A stretch of DNA of 38,259 bases, taken from positions 1 through 38,259 of the forward strand of contig NZ_JAEULP010000089.1 of the NCBI RefSeq assembly GCF_016792905.1. The letters are read 5' to 3'. How positions within the stretch are numbered: the stretch's first letter is position 1; each line of letters opens with the position of its first letter. The position numbers were made by a program, and so were the translations under genes. Positions 6,967-15,019 of this stretch are shown one piece after another. Below the pieces are notes generated by a model that worked only from the letters and a program-made list of their open reading frames with translations, did not search any database and had not been told where the DNA came from. Origin of the DNA: Tabrizicola sp. GTDB taxonomy: Bacteria > Pseudomonadota > Alphaproteobacteria > Rhodobacterales > Rhodobacteraceae.

Positions 6967-8468
6967 TCCGCCGCCTCCTTCGCCCGGGCGAAATCGTCGG
7001 GGAAATGCGTGACCGCAGACATCACCGGATAGGGGGTGAACCCGCCCAGCGCGCAGAGCGAGCCGAGCTTCATCGTGTTGCACAGGTCGGTCAGGATCGG
7101 CATCGCCGAGGCATCGCCGCGCGCCAGCCGGTCAATCGTCTCCACCCCACGGGTCGAGCCAAGACGGCAGGGGGTGCATTTGCCGCAGGATTCGATGGCG
7201 CAGAATTCCATCGCGAAGCGGGCCATTTGCAGCATGTCGGCGCTGTCGTCGAAGAGCGTCAGCCCGGCATGGCCGATCAGCCCGTCCTTCGCCGCGAATT
7301 CCTCATAACCAAAGGGCGTGTCGAACAAGGCGCGCGGGAAATAGGCGCCCAAGGGTCCGCCCACCTGCACCGCCTTGACCGGCCGGTCGGTGAAACAGCC
7401 GCCCGCGATCCTGTCGACAATCTCGCCCAGGGTCAGGCCGAAAGCGGTCTCGTACAGCCCGCCGTATTTCACGTTCCCGGCGATCTGCAACGGGATCGTC
7501 CCGCGCGACCGTCCGAGGCCGAAGTCCTTGTAGAACGCCGCCCCTTTGGACAGGATCACCGGCACCGAAGCCAGCGAAATGACGTTGTTCACCACCGTCG
7601 GCTTGCCCATGAAGCCTTCCAGCGCGGGCAGGGGCGGCTTGGCCCGCACGATCCCGCGCTTGCCTTCCAGGCTGTTCAGCAGGCTCGTCTCCTCGCCGCA
7701 GACATAGGCCCCGGCGCCGACACGGATTTCCATGTCGAAAGCCGCGCCCAGCACGCCCTCGGCCCGCGCGATCTCCACTGCTTCGCGCATCACCCGGATC
7801 GCCACCGGGTATTCGCTGCGGATGTAGACAAAGCCCTTGGTCGCCCCGCAGGCCAACCCGGCAATCGCCATGCCCTCGATCAGGGTGAAGGGGTCGCCCT
7901 CCATCAGCATCCGGTCAGCGAAGGTGGCACTATCGCCCTCGTCGGCGTTGCAGACGATGTATTTCCGGTCCCCGGCAGCTTCCGAGACGGTCTTCCACTT
8001 GATCCCCGTGGGGAACCCGGCACCACCGCGTCCGCGCAGGCCCGACTCCGTCACCTCGGCCACGATCTGCGCCTTGGTCATGCCCTTGGCGCGCTCAAGC
8101 CCGGCCAGGCCGCCCTGCGCCCGGTATTCCGCCAGCGACAGCGGGTCGATCACGCCCACCCGCGCAAAGGTCAGCCGGGTTTGGCCTTTCATCCAGTCCA
8201 GCTCCTCGATCGGGCCCAGCGCCTTCGGATGCTTGGCCAGATCACCGAACAGGCCCGCGACGTCCGCCACCTTCATCGGCCCGAAGCCATGCCGGACACC
8301 GTCCACCTCGACCTCGGCCAGCGGTTCCAGCCAGGCCATGCCGCGGCTGCCGTTGCGGGTCAGGGTAACATCGACGCCCCGCGCCTTCGCCTCGGCCATG
8401 ATCGCCGCCGCGACCTCCTCGCCGCCCATCGCCAGGGCGAAACTGTCAAGCGGAAGCCAGACCCTCAT
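6963..8468 (-). CDS. fdsB: NAD-dependent formate dehydrogenase, NADH/FMN subunit
   Basis: 501 residues; start ATG 8468 overlaps the fdsG stop (ATGA). FdsB is the NuoF-like diaphorase subunit that passes electrons to NAD+. An N-terminal thioredoxin-like segment of about 110 residues without the usual cluster cysteines precedes the NuoF core. The nucleotide site GRGGAGFPTG is at 146-155 and the FMN-site stretch NADEGDSATFADR follows. The 4Fe-4S ligands are Cys428, Cys431, Cys434 (ESCGKCTPC) and Cys472 (GSLCALGG). Together with FdsG and FdsA it makes the soluble FDH related to the NADH-oxidising module of complex I. The stop overlaps the DUF4287 start. Confidence 0.97.
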   Translation of the reverse strand: MRVWLPLDSFALAMGGEEVAAAIMAEAKARGVDVTLTRNGSRGMAWLEPLAEVEVDGVRHGFGPMKVADVAGLFGDLAKHPKALGPIEELDWMKGQTRLTFARVGVIDPLSLAEYRAQGGLAGLERAKGMTKAQIVAEVTESGLRGRGGAGFPTGIKWKTVSEAAGDRKYIVCNADEGDSATFADRMLMEGDPFTLIEGMAIAGLACGATKGFVYIRSEYPVAIRVMREAVEIARAEGVLGAAFDMEIRVGAGAYVCGEETSLLNSLEGKRGIVRAKPPLPALEGFMGKPTVVNNVISLASVPVILSKGAAFYKDFGLGRSRGTIPLQIAGNVKYGGLYETAFGLTLGEIVDRIAGGCFTDRPVKAVQVGGPLGAYFPRALFDTPFGYEEFAAKDGLIGHAGLTLFDDSADMLQMARFAMEFCAIESCGKCTPCRLGSTRGVETIDRLARGDASAMPILTDLCNTMKLGSLCALGGFTPYPVMSAVTHFPDDFARAKEAAE

Positions 8469-8935
8469 TTCTTCACCTCGTCGATCAGCTTCTCGACCGA
8501 CTTCGGCGTCAGCATCCCCACCAGCTTGCCATCCACCATCGCCGCAGGCCCGCAGGCGCAGAGGCCCAGGCAGAACACCGGCTCCAGGGTTACCGCGCCG
8601 TCCGGCGTCGTCTCGTGCCAGTCGATCCCCAACTTCTCTTTCGCCCGATCCGCGACCGAATTGCCGAAGGCTGCCTGACAGGCCTCGGCCCGGCACAGCT
8701 TGAGCACATGGCGCCCTGCGGGCTTCTCCCGGAAATCGTGGTAGAAGCTGATCACCCCATGCACTTCCGCCTTGGAAATCGTCAGCGCCGCCGCGATCTG
8801 CGGAATGGCGCTGTCGGGGACAAAGCCGAACTCGGCCTGAATCGCGTGGAGGATGGGCAACAGCGGCCCCTCAAGCCCGGAATGGGCCTCAAGGATCTCG
8901 GCGATGCGGTCGGACTGGACGTGGGAATCGAGCAT
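8465..8935 (-). CDS. fdsG: NAD-dependent formate dehydrogenase gamma subunit
   Basis: 156 residues, NuoE-like thioredoxin-fold subunit with one 2Fe-2S cluster: Cys81 and Cys86 (CRAEAC), Cys122 and Cys126 (CLGLCACGP). FHGVISFYHDF-type sequence (VHGVISFYHDFREKP) is also characteristic. First structural gene of the operon; the promoter must lie in the 86 bases between it and lysR or further upstream. Overlaps fdsB by ATGA. Confidence 0.97.
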   Translation of the reverse strand: MLDSHVQSDRIAEILEAHSGLEGPLLPILHAIQAEFGFVPDSAIPQIAAALTISKAEVHGVISFYHDFREKPAGRHVLKLCRAEACQAAFGNSVADRAKEKLGIDWHETTPDGAVTLEPVFCLGLCACGPAAMVDGKLVGMLTPKSVEKLIDEVKK

Positions 8936-8976
8936 GCGGGCAACCTCTGGCTGGCATGCACCGGTATACGCCGATT

Positions 8977-9027
8977 GATAGGGTTTTCAATGTTATGATA
9001 CCGTCAAACGATAGATGAAACCTATCG
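8977..9027 (-). promoter_or_regulatory. candidate LysR-type operator upstream of fdsG
   Basis: CGATAG-N7-CTATCG at 9009-9027 is a 19-base perfect-arm inverted repeat with the T-N11-A geometry of LysR-family sites, overlapping the lysR stop codon. About 33 bases nearer fdsG, GATAG at 8977-8981 followed by an imperfect partner can serve as the activation half-site. The spacing resembles the usual recognition site near -65 and activation site near -35, which would place transcription start around 8953, shortly before the fdsG ATG. Inferred from sequence only. Confidence 0.45.
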
Positions 9028-9903
9028 AAACAGCCGCACCGCCTCATCCACCAGCGCCTGCAACACCGGCGTCTGCGGGTCGCGACGCGCGGCGATCAGG
9101 CCGACCGAATGTTCCGCCTCCGGCTCGACGATGGGAATCGAATGCAGCCGCCCGTCCGCCACGAACATGTCGGCCAGCTTCTTCGGCACCACGCTCGCCC
9201 AGCGCCCGGTCAGCACATGCGCCACCAGCGCCATCGTCGAATTTGATTCGATCATCGGCACCGCATCCACCCCGGCCTCGCCCAGATGCTGGTTGACGAT
9301 CCGCCGATTCTGCATGTCCGAGGTCAGAAGACACAGCGGTATCGCCGACAGATCGTGCCAGCTCACCTGCCGCCGCCCGGCAAGCTCGGACCCCGGGGCG
9401 ATCAGCAGGCGGTAGAATTCGGTGTAAAGCGGCACCTGCGAAACGCGACCCAGCGGCTCGTTGTCGAGGTAGGTGATCCCCGCCTCCAGATCCAAGGCCT
9501 CGATCCCGGTCAGGATCTCGACGCTAGTCCGCGACAGGATCGACACCCGCACGTTCGGGTGCTTCTGGGTGAAGGGTCCGGTCAGGTCGGCCACCATCGG
9601 CAGCGCGGTCGGGATCACCCCGATCCGCAGGTTGCCCGACAGCCCGGTCCGCACCACCCGCATTTCGTCGCGCAAGGCCCGCACGTCGCCGACGATGCCC
9701 AGCGCCCGGTCCAGCACGCGCTGGCCCTCGGGCGTCAGGCCCTGAAACCGGCTACCCCGGAACACCAGCTGCACGCCCAGCTGATCCTCCAGCTGCCGGA
9801 TCGCGCTGGAGAGCGAGGGCTGCGTCACCCCGCAGGCCTCCGCCGCCCGGCCGAAATGCCGTTCCTTGGCCAGCGCGATGAACATTTCCAGCTTGTCGAT
9901 CAT
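9022..9903 (-). CDS. LysR-family regulator of the formate dehydrogenase operon
   Basis: 293 residues. The N-terminal winged helix is clear: MIDKLEMFIALAKERHFGRAAE, then GVTQPSLSSAIRQLEDQLGVQLVFR (about residues 24-48), followed by a typical periplasmic-binding-like effector domain. It lies 86 bases upstream of fdsG on the same strand. Cupriavidus necator has a LysR regulator next to its fds operon (FdsR), so control of fds, with formate or a related signal as effector, is likely. An inverted repeat suited to a LysR protein overlaps its stop codon. Its own promoter must be in the 76-base gap shared with the divergent S49 peptidase gene. Confidence 0.92.
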   Translation of the reverse strand: MIDKLEMFIALAKERHFGRAAEACGVTQPSLSSAIRQLEDQLGVQLVFRGSRFQGLTPEGQRVLDRALGIVGDVRALRDEMRVVRTGLSGNLRIGVIPTALPMVADLTGPFTQKHPNVRVSILSRTSVEILTGIEALDLEAGITYLDNEPLGRVSQVPLYTEFYRLLIAPGSELAGRRQVSWHDLSAIPLCLLTSDMQNRRIVNQHLGEAGVDAVPMIESNSTMALVAHVLTGRWASVVPKKLADMFVADGRLHSIPIVEPEAEHSVGLIAARRDPQTPVLQALVDEAVRLFR

Positions 9904-9979
9904 GCATCAGACCCTGCCGCGCCCCGCCCTTGCCCGCAAGCCCTTGCCGGTTCGGGATTGGCGGCTTACCTCTTGCCCC

Positions 9980-10771
9980 ATGCGCCGCCTGATCCCCTTC
10001 CTGCCGAAACCGCCCCTCGTCCCGGTGATCCGCCTTTCCGGCACCATCGGCACCGGCACGCGGTCCCTGAACGACGAAGCCCTCGCGCCCCTGATCGAGA
10101 AGGCCTTCAAGTCGAAACCCGTCGCCGTGGCGCTGGCGATCAACTCGCCCGGTGGCTCCGCCGTGCAGTCCAGCCTGATCGCCGCGCGTATCCGGCGGCT
10201 GGCGGACGAGAAGACCATCCCCGTCCACGCCTTCGTCGAGGACGTGGCGGCCTCCGGCGGCTACTGGCTGGCTTGCGCCGCCGATGACATCTGGGTCGAT
10301 CCCAGCTCCATCGTCGGCTCCATCGGCGTGATCTTCGCCTCGTTCGGCTTCCCGGACCTGATGGCCCGGCAAGGCGTCGAGCGTCGCGTGGTGACGGCCG
10401 GCAAATCGAAAAGCTTCGCCGACCCGTTCCTGCCGCAGAAGGCGGAGGACGTGGAGCGTCTCAAGGCCCTGCAAACCCCGATCCATCAGGCCTTCATCGA
10501 CCATGTGAAGCACGCGCGCGGCAAGCGGCTCGACGCCAGCGCCGATCTCTTCAACGCCGACATCTGGGTCGGCCAGCAGTCGGTCGACCTCGGCCTCACC
10601 GACGGCATCGCCCATATGGTCCCGAAGCTGAAACAGCTCTACGGCGAGAAGGTGAAGCTCCTTCCCCTTGGCCGCAAGCGCAGCCTGTTCCAGCGTTTCG
10701 GCCTCTCCCTCATCGACGAAACCCTCGGCGCGGTCGAGGACAGGGCGCTCTGGGCGCGGTATGGGCTCTAG
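9980..10771 (+). CDS. S49-family (SppA-like) serine peptidase
   Basis: 263 residues from ATG 9980 (MRRLIPFLPKPP); earlier in-frame starts would overlap lysR. The S49 core is present: INSPGGSAVQSS, nucleophile Ser92 in AASGGYW, GSIGVI, and a candidate general-base Lys144 in AGKSKSFADPF, 52 residues after the serine as in the short 36-kDa-type SppA. SppA-like enzymes degrade leftover signal peptides or misfolded membrane proteins. No clear N-terminal membrane helix is seen, unlike classical SppA, so it may be cytoplasmic or peripheral. The stop is immediately followed by the ATG of the next gene. Confidence 0.9.
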   Translation: MRRLIPFLPKPPLVPVIRLSGTIGTGTRSLNDEALAPLIEKAFKSKPVAVALAINSPGGSAVQSSLIAARIRRLADEKTIPVHAFVEDVAASGGYWLACAADDIWVDPSSIVGSIGVIFASFGFPDLMARQGVERRVVTAGKSKSFADPFLPQKAEDVERLKALQTPIHQAFIDHVKHARGKRLDASADLFNADIWVGQQSVDLGLTDGIAHMVPKLKQLYGEKVKLLPLGRKRSLFQRFGLSLIDETLGAVEDRALWARYGL

Positions 10772-10957
10772 ATGCTGGTCAAGGTCATCCTCATCTTCCT
10801 CTGCTTCATGGCGCTGATCGCCTTCATTGGCCGTGCCCTCTTCCCCTCGGCCCTGCCCCCCGTCCTGCGCAAACGCCAGGACCCGCCCCGCTGCAACAAA
10901 TGCGGGCGCTACCTGATCGGGCAGAAGACCTGCCCTTGCGGGGGCAAGGCCCGATGA
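10772..10957 (+). CDS. 61-residue membrane protein with a zinc-ribbon-like tail
   Basis: The ATG follows the peptidase stop directly and the stop overlaps the SDR start (ATGA), which supports a real gene. One hydrophobic helix lies at about residues 2-24 (VKVILIFLCFMALIAFIG). The tail carries CNKCGRYLIGQKTCPCGG, four cysteines in CxxC...CxC spacing like a small zinc ribbon. Conserved hypothetical proteins of this shape occur in Rhodobacteraceae; the function is unknown. The coupling suggests co-expression with the S49 peptidase or the reductase. Confidence 0.75.
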   Translation: MLVKVILIFLCFMALIAFIGRALFPSALPPVLRKRQDPPRCNKCGRYLIGQKTCPCGGKAR

Positions 10958-11727
10958 CCGCTCTCGTGACAGGCGCAGGCCGACGGCTCGGCCGCGCGAT
11001 GGCGCTCTATCTCGCGCAACGAGGACATGACGTCGCCGTCCATTACTCCAGTTCGCAGGACGAGGCCGAAGCCACCGTCGCCGAGATCCGCGCGCTGGGT
11101 CGCCGCGCCCGGGCCTTCCAGGCCGACCTCTTGCAGGAAGCGCAGGTCCAGGCCCTGATCCCCGCCGCCACCGCCGCGCTTGGCCCGCTGACGGTGCTGG
11201 TCAACAGCGCCTCGATCTTCGAATACGACCGGATCGAGACCGCCACTCGCGAAAGTTGGGACCGTCACATCGAATCCAACCTCCGCGCTCCTTACGTCCT
11301 GTCGCAAGCCTTCGCCCGGCAATGCCCTCCTGCGACGACGGACGAAACCGGCGAGCCTCTCGCCCGAGGCCTGATCGTCAACCTGATCGACCAGCGCATC
11401 CTGAAGCTGACGCCAGAATTCTCCACCTACACCATCGCCAAGATGGGCCTCTGGGCGCTGACCCAGACCGCAGCGCAGGGCCTCGCCCCCCATATCCGCG
11501 TCAACGCCATCGGCCCGGGGCCCACGCTGCGCGGCTCCCGGCAGTCCGAGACGCATTTCGCCCGCCAGCGCGCCGCGACGGTGCTGGGGCGCGGCTCGAA
11601 CCCCTCCGACATCACCGCCGCGCTGGGATTCTTCCTCGACAGTCCCGCAGTTACCGGCCAGTTCATCGCCGTCGACGGCGGCCAACATCTCGGCTGGAAA
11701 ACGCCCGACGTTCTGGGCGTGGAATAG
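10954..11727 (+). CDS. SDR-family oxidoreductase, pteridine-reductase (FolM)-like
   Basis: 257 residues. The dinucleotide motif TGAGRRLG is at residues 6-13; the arginine-rich version is typical of pteridine reductases and FolM. NSAS follows at 84-87. The catalytic set is Asp146-Tyr159-Lys163: Asp stands where most SDRs have Ser, with the 13- and 4-residue spacings of Leishmania PTR1. A role as dihydrobiopterin/dihydrofolate reductase (dihydromonapterin reductase) is therefore likely. It begins inside the stop of the 61-residue gene. No folate gene is adjacent. Confidence 0.85.
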   Translation: MTALVTGAGRRLGRAMALYLAQRGHDVAVHYSSSQDEAEATVAEIRALGRRARAFQADLLQEAQVQALIPAATAALGPLTVLVNSASIFEYDRIETATRESWDRHIESNLRAPYVLSQAFARQCPPATTDETGEPLARGLIVNLIDQRILKLTPEFSTYTIAKMGLWALTQTAAQGLAPHIRVNAIGPGPTLRGSRQSETHFARQRAATVLGRGSNPSDITAALGFFLDSPAVTGQFIAVDGGQHLGWKTPDVLGVE

Positions 11728-12028
11728 CCTTTCCAAACCGACGCCGCGTCAACTTGTCCACTTCTCACGCCACCGTCACAAGACCGTCATGATTCACTTG
11801 GGATTTCAGGGATTTGCGGCCATGCAGAAATTCTTTTGTTTGGAATCAACAGGTTCCAAATGTGCCTAAAAATTAGGCAAGCTCACGAACCGGGCCGAAA
11901 ACAAGGGAAAATCCCCCCTCCCGAAATCTTCTCCGCAGAGTTATCCCCAGAAACCGTGGACAGCTTTGCTCTTGCCACCACCCCCCGTTCGGTGGCAGCC
12001 CCGCCTTAGAATCGACAGACCGAAAACC
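11728..12028. other. intergenic region before uvrC with two inverted repeats
   Basis: About 300 bases without a supported gene, noticeably richer in A/T than the flanks. It contains TTTGGAA-N8-TTCCAAA at 11839-11860 and, 2 bases on, TGCCTAA-AAA-TTAGGCA at 11863-11879. Either can form a hairpin; the second might end the upstream operon (no T-run) and the pair may instead be a protein-binding region or part of a small RNA. A single DnaA-box-like TTATCCCCA occurs at 11941. The uvrC promoter should be in this stretch but no strong -35/-10 pair could be fixed. Confidence 0.45.
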
Positions 12029-13885
12029 ATGGATGACAAACCCCGCACCGGACATGAGGTGATCCAGGATTACCTCCGCACGCTGGACGGCTCGCCCGGC
12101 GTCTACCGGATGCTGAACGCGGCCTCCGAAGTGCTCTATGTCGGCAAGGCGCGCAACCTGAAGGCCCGCGTCACCAACTACGCCCGCCCCTCGGGTCATT
12201 CCGGCCGCATCGCCCGGATGATCCATGAAACCGCCTCGATGATGTTCCTGTCCACGCGGACGGAACTTGAGGCGCTGCTTCTCGAACAGAACCTGATCAA
12301 GCAGCTGAAGCCGCGCTACAACGTGCTTCTGCGCGACGACAAGAGCTTCCCGAACATCCTCATTTCCGCCGAACACCCCTATCCGCAGATCAAGAAACAC
12401 CGCGGCAAGAAGTCCGAGAAGGGCGCCTATTTCGGCCCCTTCGCCAGTGCCGGGGCGGTGAACCGCACGCTCAACCAGTTGCAGAAGGTCTTCCTCCTCC
12501 GCAACTGCTCGGACTCGATGTTCGAAACCCGCACCCGTCCCTGCCTGCAATTCCAGATCAAGCGCTGCTCCGCGCCCTGCGTCGGCAAGATCAGCCAGGA
12601 GGGTTACGCCACCCTTGTCGCCGATGCCGAGCGTTTCCTCGAAGGCAAGACCACCTCCGTCCAGGCCGACCTTGCCAAGGCCATGACCGAGGCTTCTGCG
12701 CAGATGGAATTCGAGCGCGCCGCCGCGCTGCGCGACCGCATCAAGGCCCTGACTCAGGTCCAGCAGACGCAAGGCATCAACCCGCAGGGCGTGACCGAGG
12801 CCGATGTCGTCGCGCTCCATCTTGAACACGGGCAGGCCTGCGTCCAGGTCTTCTTCATCCGCGCCAACCAGTCTTGGGGCAACCGCGACTTCTATCCCAA
12901 GACCGGTGCCGGGGCCGAAGCGCCGGAGATTCTGGAAGCCTTCCTCACCCAGTTCTACGACGACAAGGACCCGCCCCGCCTGATCCTGCTCTCCCACCCC
13001 GTCGACAACCCCGACCTGGTGACCGAGGCACTGTCGGCGCGGGCAGGCCGCAAGGTGGAACTCGCCATTCCGCAGCGCGGCGAAAAGGCCGAACTGGTGG
13101 AGAACGCCACAAGGAACGCCCGCGAAAGCCTCGCCCGCCGCATGGCCGAGTCGACCACGCAGAACAAGCTCCTCGCCGGCCTCGCCGAAGCCTTCGACCT
13201 CGACGCCCCGCCGCAGCGGATCGAGGTCTACGACAACTCGCACATCCAGGGTGCCCATGCCGTGGGCGGGATGATCGTCGCCGGGCCGGAAGGCTTCCTG
13301 AAATCGCAATACCGCAAGTTCAACATCAAGTCCGAGGCGGGGGCGAACTCCGACGACTTCGGCATGATGAAGGAAGTGCTGACCCGCCGGTTCGAGCGCC
13401 TGTTGAAGGAAGACCCCGAGCGCAAGACCGACATGTGGCCCGACCTCCTCCTCATCGACGGCGGCGCCGGGCAGGTCTCGGCTGTCGCCGGGATCATGGC
13501 CGAGCTTGGGGTGGACGACATCGCCATGGTCGGCGTGGCCAAAGGCATCGACCGCGACGCCGGGAAAGAGGAATTCCACCGCCCCGGCGAACGCCCCTTC
13601 GCCCTACAACGGAACGACCCCGTCCTCTACTTCATCCAGCGCCTCCGCGACGAAGCCCACCGCTGGGCCATCGGCGCCCACCGCGCCAAACGGGCGAAGG
13701 CCGTCAGCCTGACGCCGCTGGACGACATCCCCGGCATCGGAGCCACAAGGAAACGCGCCCTCCTGCAACACTTCGGCAGCGCCAAAGCCGTCGCGCGGGC
13801 GGGCGTGGCGGATTTGCAGGCGGTGGACGGGATTTCCGAAGCGATGGCCAAGACGATTGCGGACTACTTCTCGGCGAAGGGGTGA
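12029..13885 (+). CDS. uvrC: excinuclease ABC subunit C
   Basis: 618 residues from ATG 12029 ([16 protein letters not shown]); the frame is open further up, but that part is not protein-like. UvrC makes both incisions around DNA lesions marked by UvrAB. Domains in order: GIY-YIG nuclease ([10 protein letters not shown] ... [10 protein letters not shown], residues about 20-95), UVR/UvrB-binding helices ([16 protein letters not shown], about 228-245), RNase-H-like endonuclease ([11 protein letters not shown], then LLIDGGAGQ), and a C-terminal helix-hairpin-helix pair ([18 protein letters not shown]). Length and motifs are normal. A strong hairpin follows the stop. Confidence 0.98.
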   Translation: MDDKPRTGHEVIQDYLRTLDGSPGVYRMLNAASEVLYVGKARNLKARVTNYARPSGHSGRIARMIHETASMMFLSTRTELEALLLEQNLIKQLKPRYNVLLRDDKSFPNILISAEHPYPQIKKHRGKKSEKGAYFGPFASAGAVNRTLNQLQKVFLLRNCSDSMFETRTRPCLQFQIKRCSAPCVGKISQEGYATLVADAERFLEGKTTSVQADLAKAMTEASAQMEFERAAALRDRIKALTQVQQTQGINPQGVTEADVVALHLEHGQACVQVFFIRANQSWGNRDFYPKTGAGAEAPEILEAFLTQFYDDKDPPRLILLSHPVDNPDLVTEALSARAGRKVELAIPQRGEKAELVENATRNARESLARRMAESTTQNKLLAGLAEAFDLDAPPQRIEVYDNSHIQGAHAVGGMIVAGPEGFLKSQYRKFNIKSEAGANSDDFGMMKEVLTRRFERLLKEDPERKTDMWPDLLLIDGGAGQVSAVAGIMAELGVDDIAMVGVAKGIDRDAGKEEFHRPGERPFALQRNDPVLYFIQRLRDEAHRWAIGAHRAKRAKAVSLTPLDDIPGIGATRKRALLQHFGSAKAVARAGVADLQAVDGISEAMAKTIADYFSAKG

Positions 13886-13892
13886 CCCGTAG

Positions 13893-13910
13893 GTCGGGCT
13901 TCAGCCCGAC
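13893..13910 (+). terminator. uvrC terminator
   Basis: GTCGGGCT-TC-AGCCCGAC forms a GC-rich stem 7 bases after the uvrC stop and is followed by TCCCTTTTG. This is the best intrinsic-terminator candidate in the window. On the other strand no T-run follows, so it mainly serves uvrC. Confidence 0.7.
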
Positions 13911-13941
13911 TCCCTTTTGTCATCGCGGGGATCCATCCGCT

Positions 13942-13961
13942 AAAGTCCGGTTGCCGACTTT
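13942..13961 (-). terminator. possible hairpin downstream of the unknown envelope gene
   Basis: AAAGTC-N8-GACTTT lies 17 bases beyond the stop of the minus-strand gene that ends at 13978. Stem of 6 bp with no strong T-run; weak evidence for a terminator in this convergent gap. Confidence 0.25.
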
Positions 13962-13977
13962 CGCGGGAAGGACGCGA

Positions 13978-14658
13978 TCACTTGCACCCTCCAGTCGAGA
14001 AACTGACGGGACCGAGCCTGTTTGACAACTCATTGTCGAAAATTGCTCCGCTCTTCCCGCTCAATCGCCTGTGCGGATTCGTGTAGCTACACAACCACCT
14101 CAACGCCCCCTCAACCCGCCCCTCCGTCACCGCCTCCCGTGTGATCTCCAGCGTCACCGCCTTCAACCTCACCCCCTCGCCAAACACCGCCGTAAGGCCC
14201 GTCGGCTCCACCAATTGCACCGTCTCCGGCTTGGTGATGTCATCGAACGTCACCAGCATCGGGATCAGATCGTCGGTCAAGGTCACAAGCTCCGTCTGCC
14301 CGGGCATCTCGCGCAGCCATTCGCCCCGCGTCATGCCCTTGAACTGATCCTTTGCCGCCCGGAAGAACAGCTCCTCACTGTCACCCATCAGCGCAAAGAG
14401 GTATCTGCCCGGCAGAACCTCAACCACCGCTGCCTCGCCCGTCAAATCATAATGGACCTCGGTGCCGCTCATGATCTGGCCACCTGAGTAGTAGTCCACC
14501 CGCACTTCAACGACCGACGAACCCGTGACCTCACCTCCCGGCGTCTCGACCACCAGCGTCAGCTTCTGCCGCCAGCTATGCGTTTCGGGCATTATAATCG
14601 CCCAAGCCAAAGCAAACATCACGGCAACAATCGCCGAGACAACCACAACCGTCTTCAT
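13978..14658 (-). CDS. unknown membrane-anchored or exported protein
   Basis: 226 residues. I do not recognise a family. The N-terminus MKTVVVVSAIVAVMFALAWA is a hydrophobic signal-anchor (about residues 2-22); no clear signal-peptidase site or lipobox follows. The rest is polar with beta-rich stretches (KLTLVVETPGGEVTGSSVVEVRVDYY; AAVVEVLPGRYLFALMG), suggesting an extracytoplasmic beta domain, and two late cysteines (in WLCSYT and the C-terminal GGCK). The 12-base palindrome GTGTAGCTACAC at 14081-14092 is in its coding sequence. It stands alone, convergent with uvrC; upstream lies a 361-base gap that must carry its promoter. Confidence 0.7.
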   Translation of the reverse strand: MKTVVVVSAIVAVMFALAWAIIMPETHSWRQKLTLVVETPGGEVTGSSVVEVRVDYYSGGQIMSGTEVHYDLTGEAAVVEVLPGRYLFALMGDSEELFFRAAKDQFKGMTRGEWLREMPGQTELVTLTDDLIPMLVTFDDITKPETVQLVEPTGLTAVFGEGVRLKAVTLEITREAVTEGRVEGALRWLCSYTNPHRRLSGKSGAIFDNELSNRLGPVSFSTGGCK

Positions 14659-14833
14659 CCCAGCCCACCACCCTTAACAGCACCGCCTCACCCTACCACA
14701 CCCCTACTCCCCCGCCCCCTCCGAAACCCCTGACCGTTCATCTGTCCCCAAATATCCCCGCCGGAGGCATCCGCCGCCCAGCCCAGGCACTCCCCCCACC
14801 ACCTCAGCACACCAGAAGCCCCAAGCGCCGCCC

Positions 14834-14878
14834 TTCCCCCCTCCGTGGGGAGGAGATGGGGGTGGGGGGCACCCGGCC
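14834..14878. repeat. GC-rich interspersed repeat, copy 1
   Basis: A 45-base element, CCTCC/GGAGG stem then a GGGGGTGGGG tract and CACCCGG. A clearly related copy of about the same length is at 25473-25517. Such short GC-rich intergenic repeats are frequent in alphaproteobacterial genomes. Confidence 0.6.
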
Positions 14879-14929
14879 AGCCCCGATTCGCGACGGATGG
14901 TTAACGGCCCCCGCGTGCACCGCGCGTAG

Positions 14930-14969
14930 AGACGGAAGGAAGACGCAAGCAAGACGGAAACAAGACGCC
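14930..14969. repeat. degenerate 11-bp tandem repeat
   Basis: Three full units and a partial one, read on the plus strand: AGACGGAAGGA, AGACGCAAGCA, AGACGGAAACA, AGACGCC. AGACG is invariant. The 11-base period equals about one helical turn, so a protein could bind the units on one face. Lies about 270 bases upstream of the envelope gene start at 14658. Confidence 0.7.
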
Positions 14970-15019
14970 GTATCTACAGCCAACCCCTTGATCTAACACA
15001 CCGAACGCCGCACCCGGGT

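Larger units (their letters stand above)
14659..15019. other. 361-base intergenic region with repeats
   Basis: No supported gene. It holds a GC-rich interspersed repeat at 14834-14878 (a hairpin-like CTCCGTGGGGAG core followed by GGGGGTGGGG and CACCCGG), an 11-base degenerate tandem repeat at 14930-14969, and GTATCTAC at 14970-14977. The stretch 14690-14830 is strongly C-rich on the plus strand. It separates the hydroxyproline operon's 3' end from the promoter region of the envelope gene that starts at 14658. Confidence 0.6.

Noticed and set aside
7423-7430. TGTCGACA inside fdsB as a further GntR operator
   Set aside because: Lies in coding sequence and lacks the flanking TT/AA symmetry; expected by chance since GTCGAC is common here.
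7005-8678. A 557-codon plus-strand frame opposite fdsB
   Set aside because: Antisense of a real gene, with His/Arg/Pro-rich composition and no domain.
11941-11950. DnaA-box-like TTATCCCCAG before uvrC as a replication origin
   Set aside because: Only one imperfect box, no cluster, no dnaA, parAB or repABC nearby.
11873-13579. A 568-codon minus-strand frame opposite uvrC
   Set aside because: Antisense to uvrC, whose domains are all intact.
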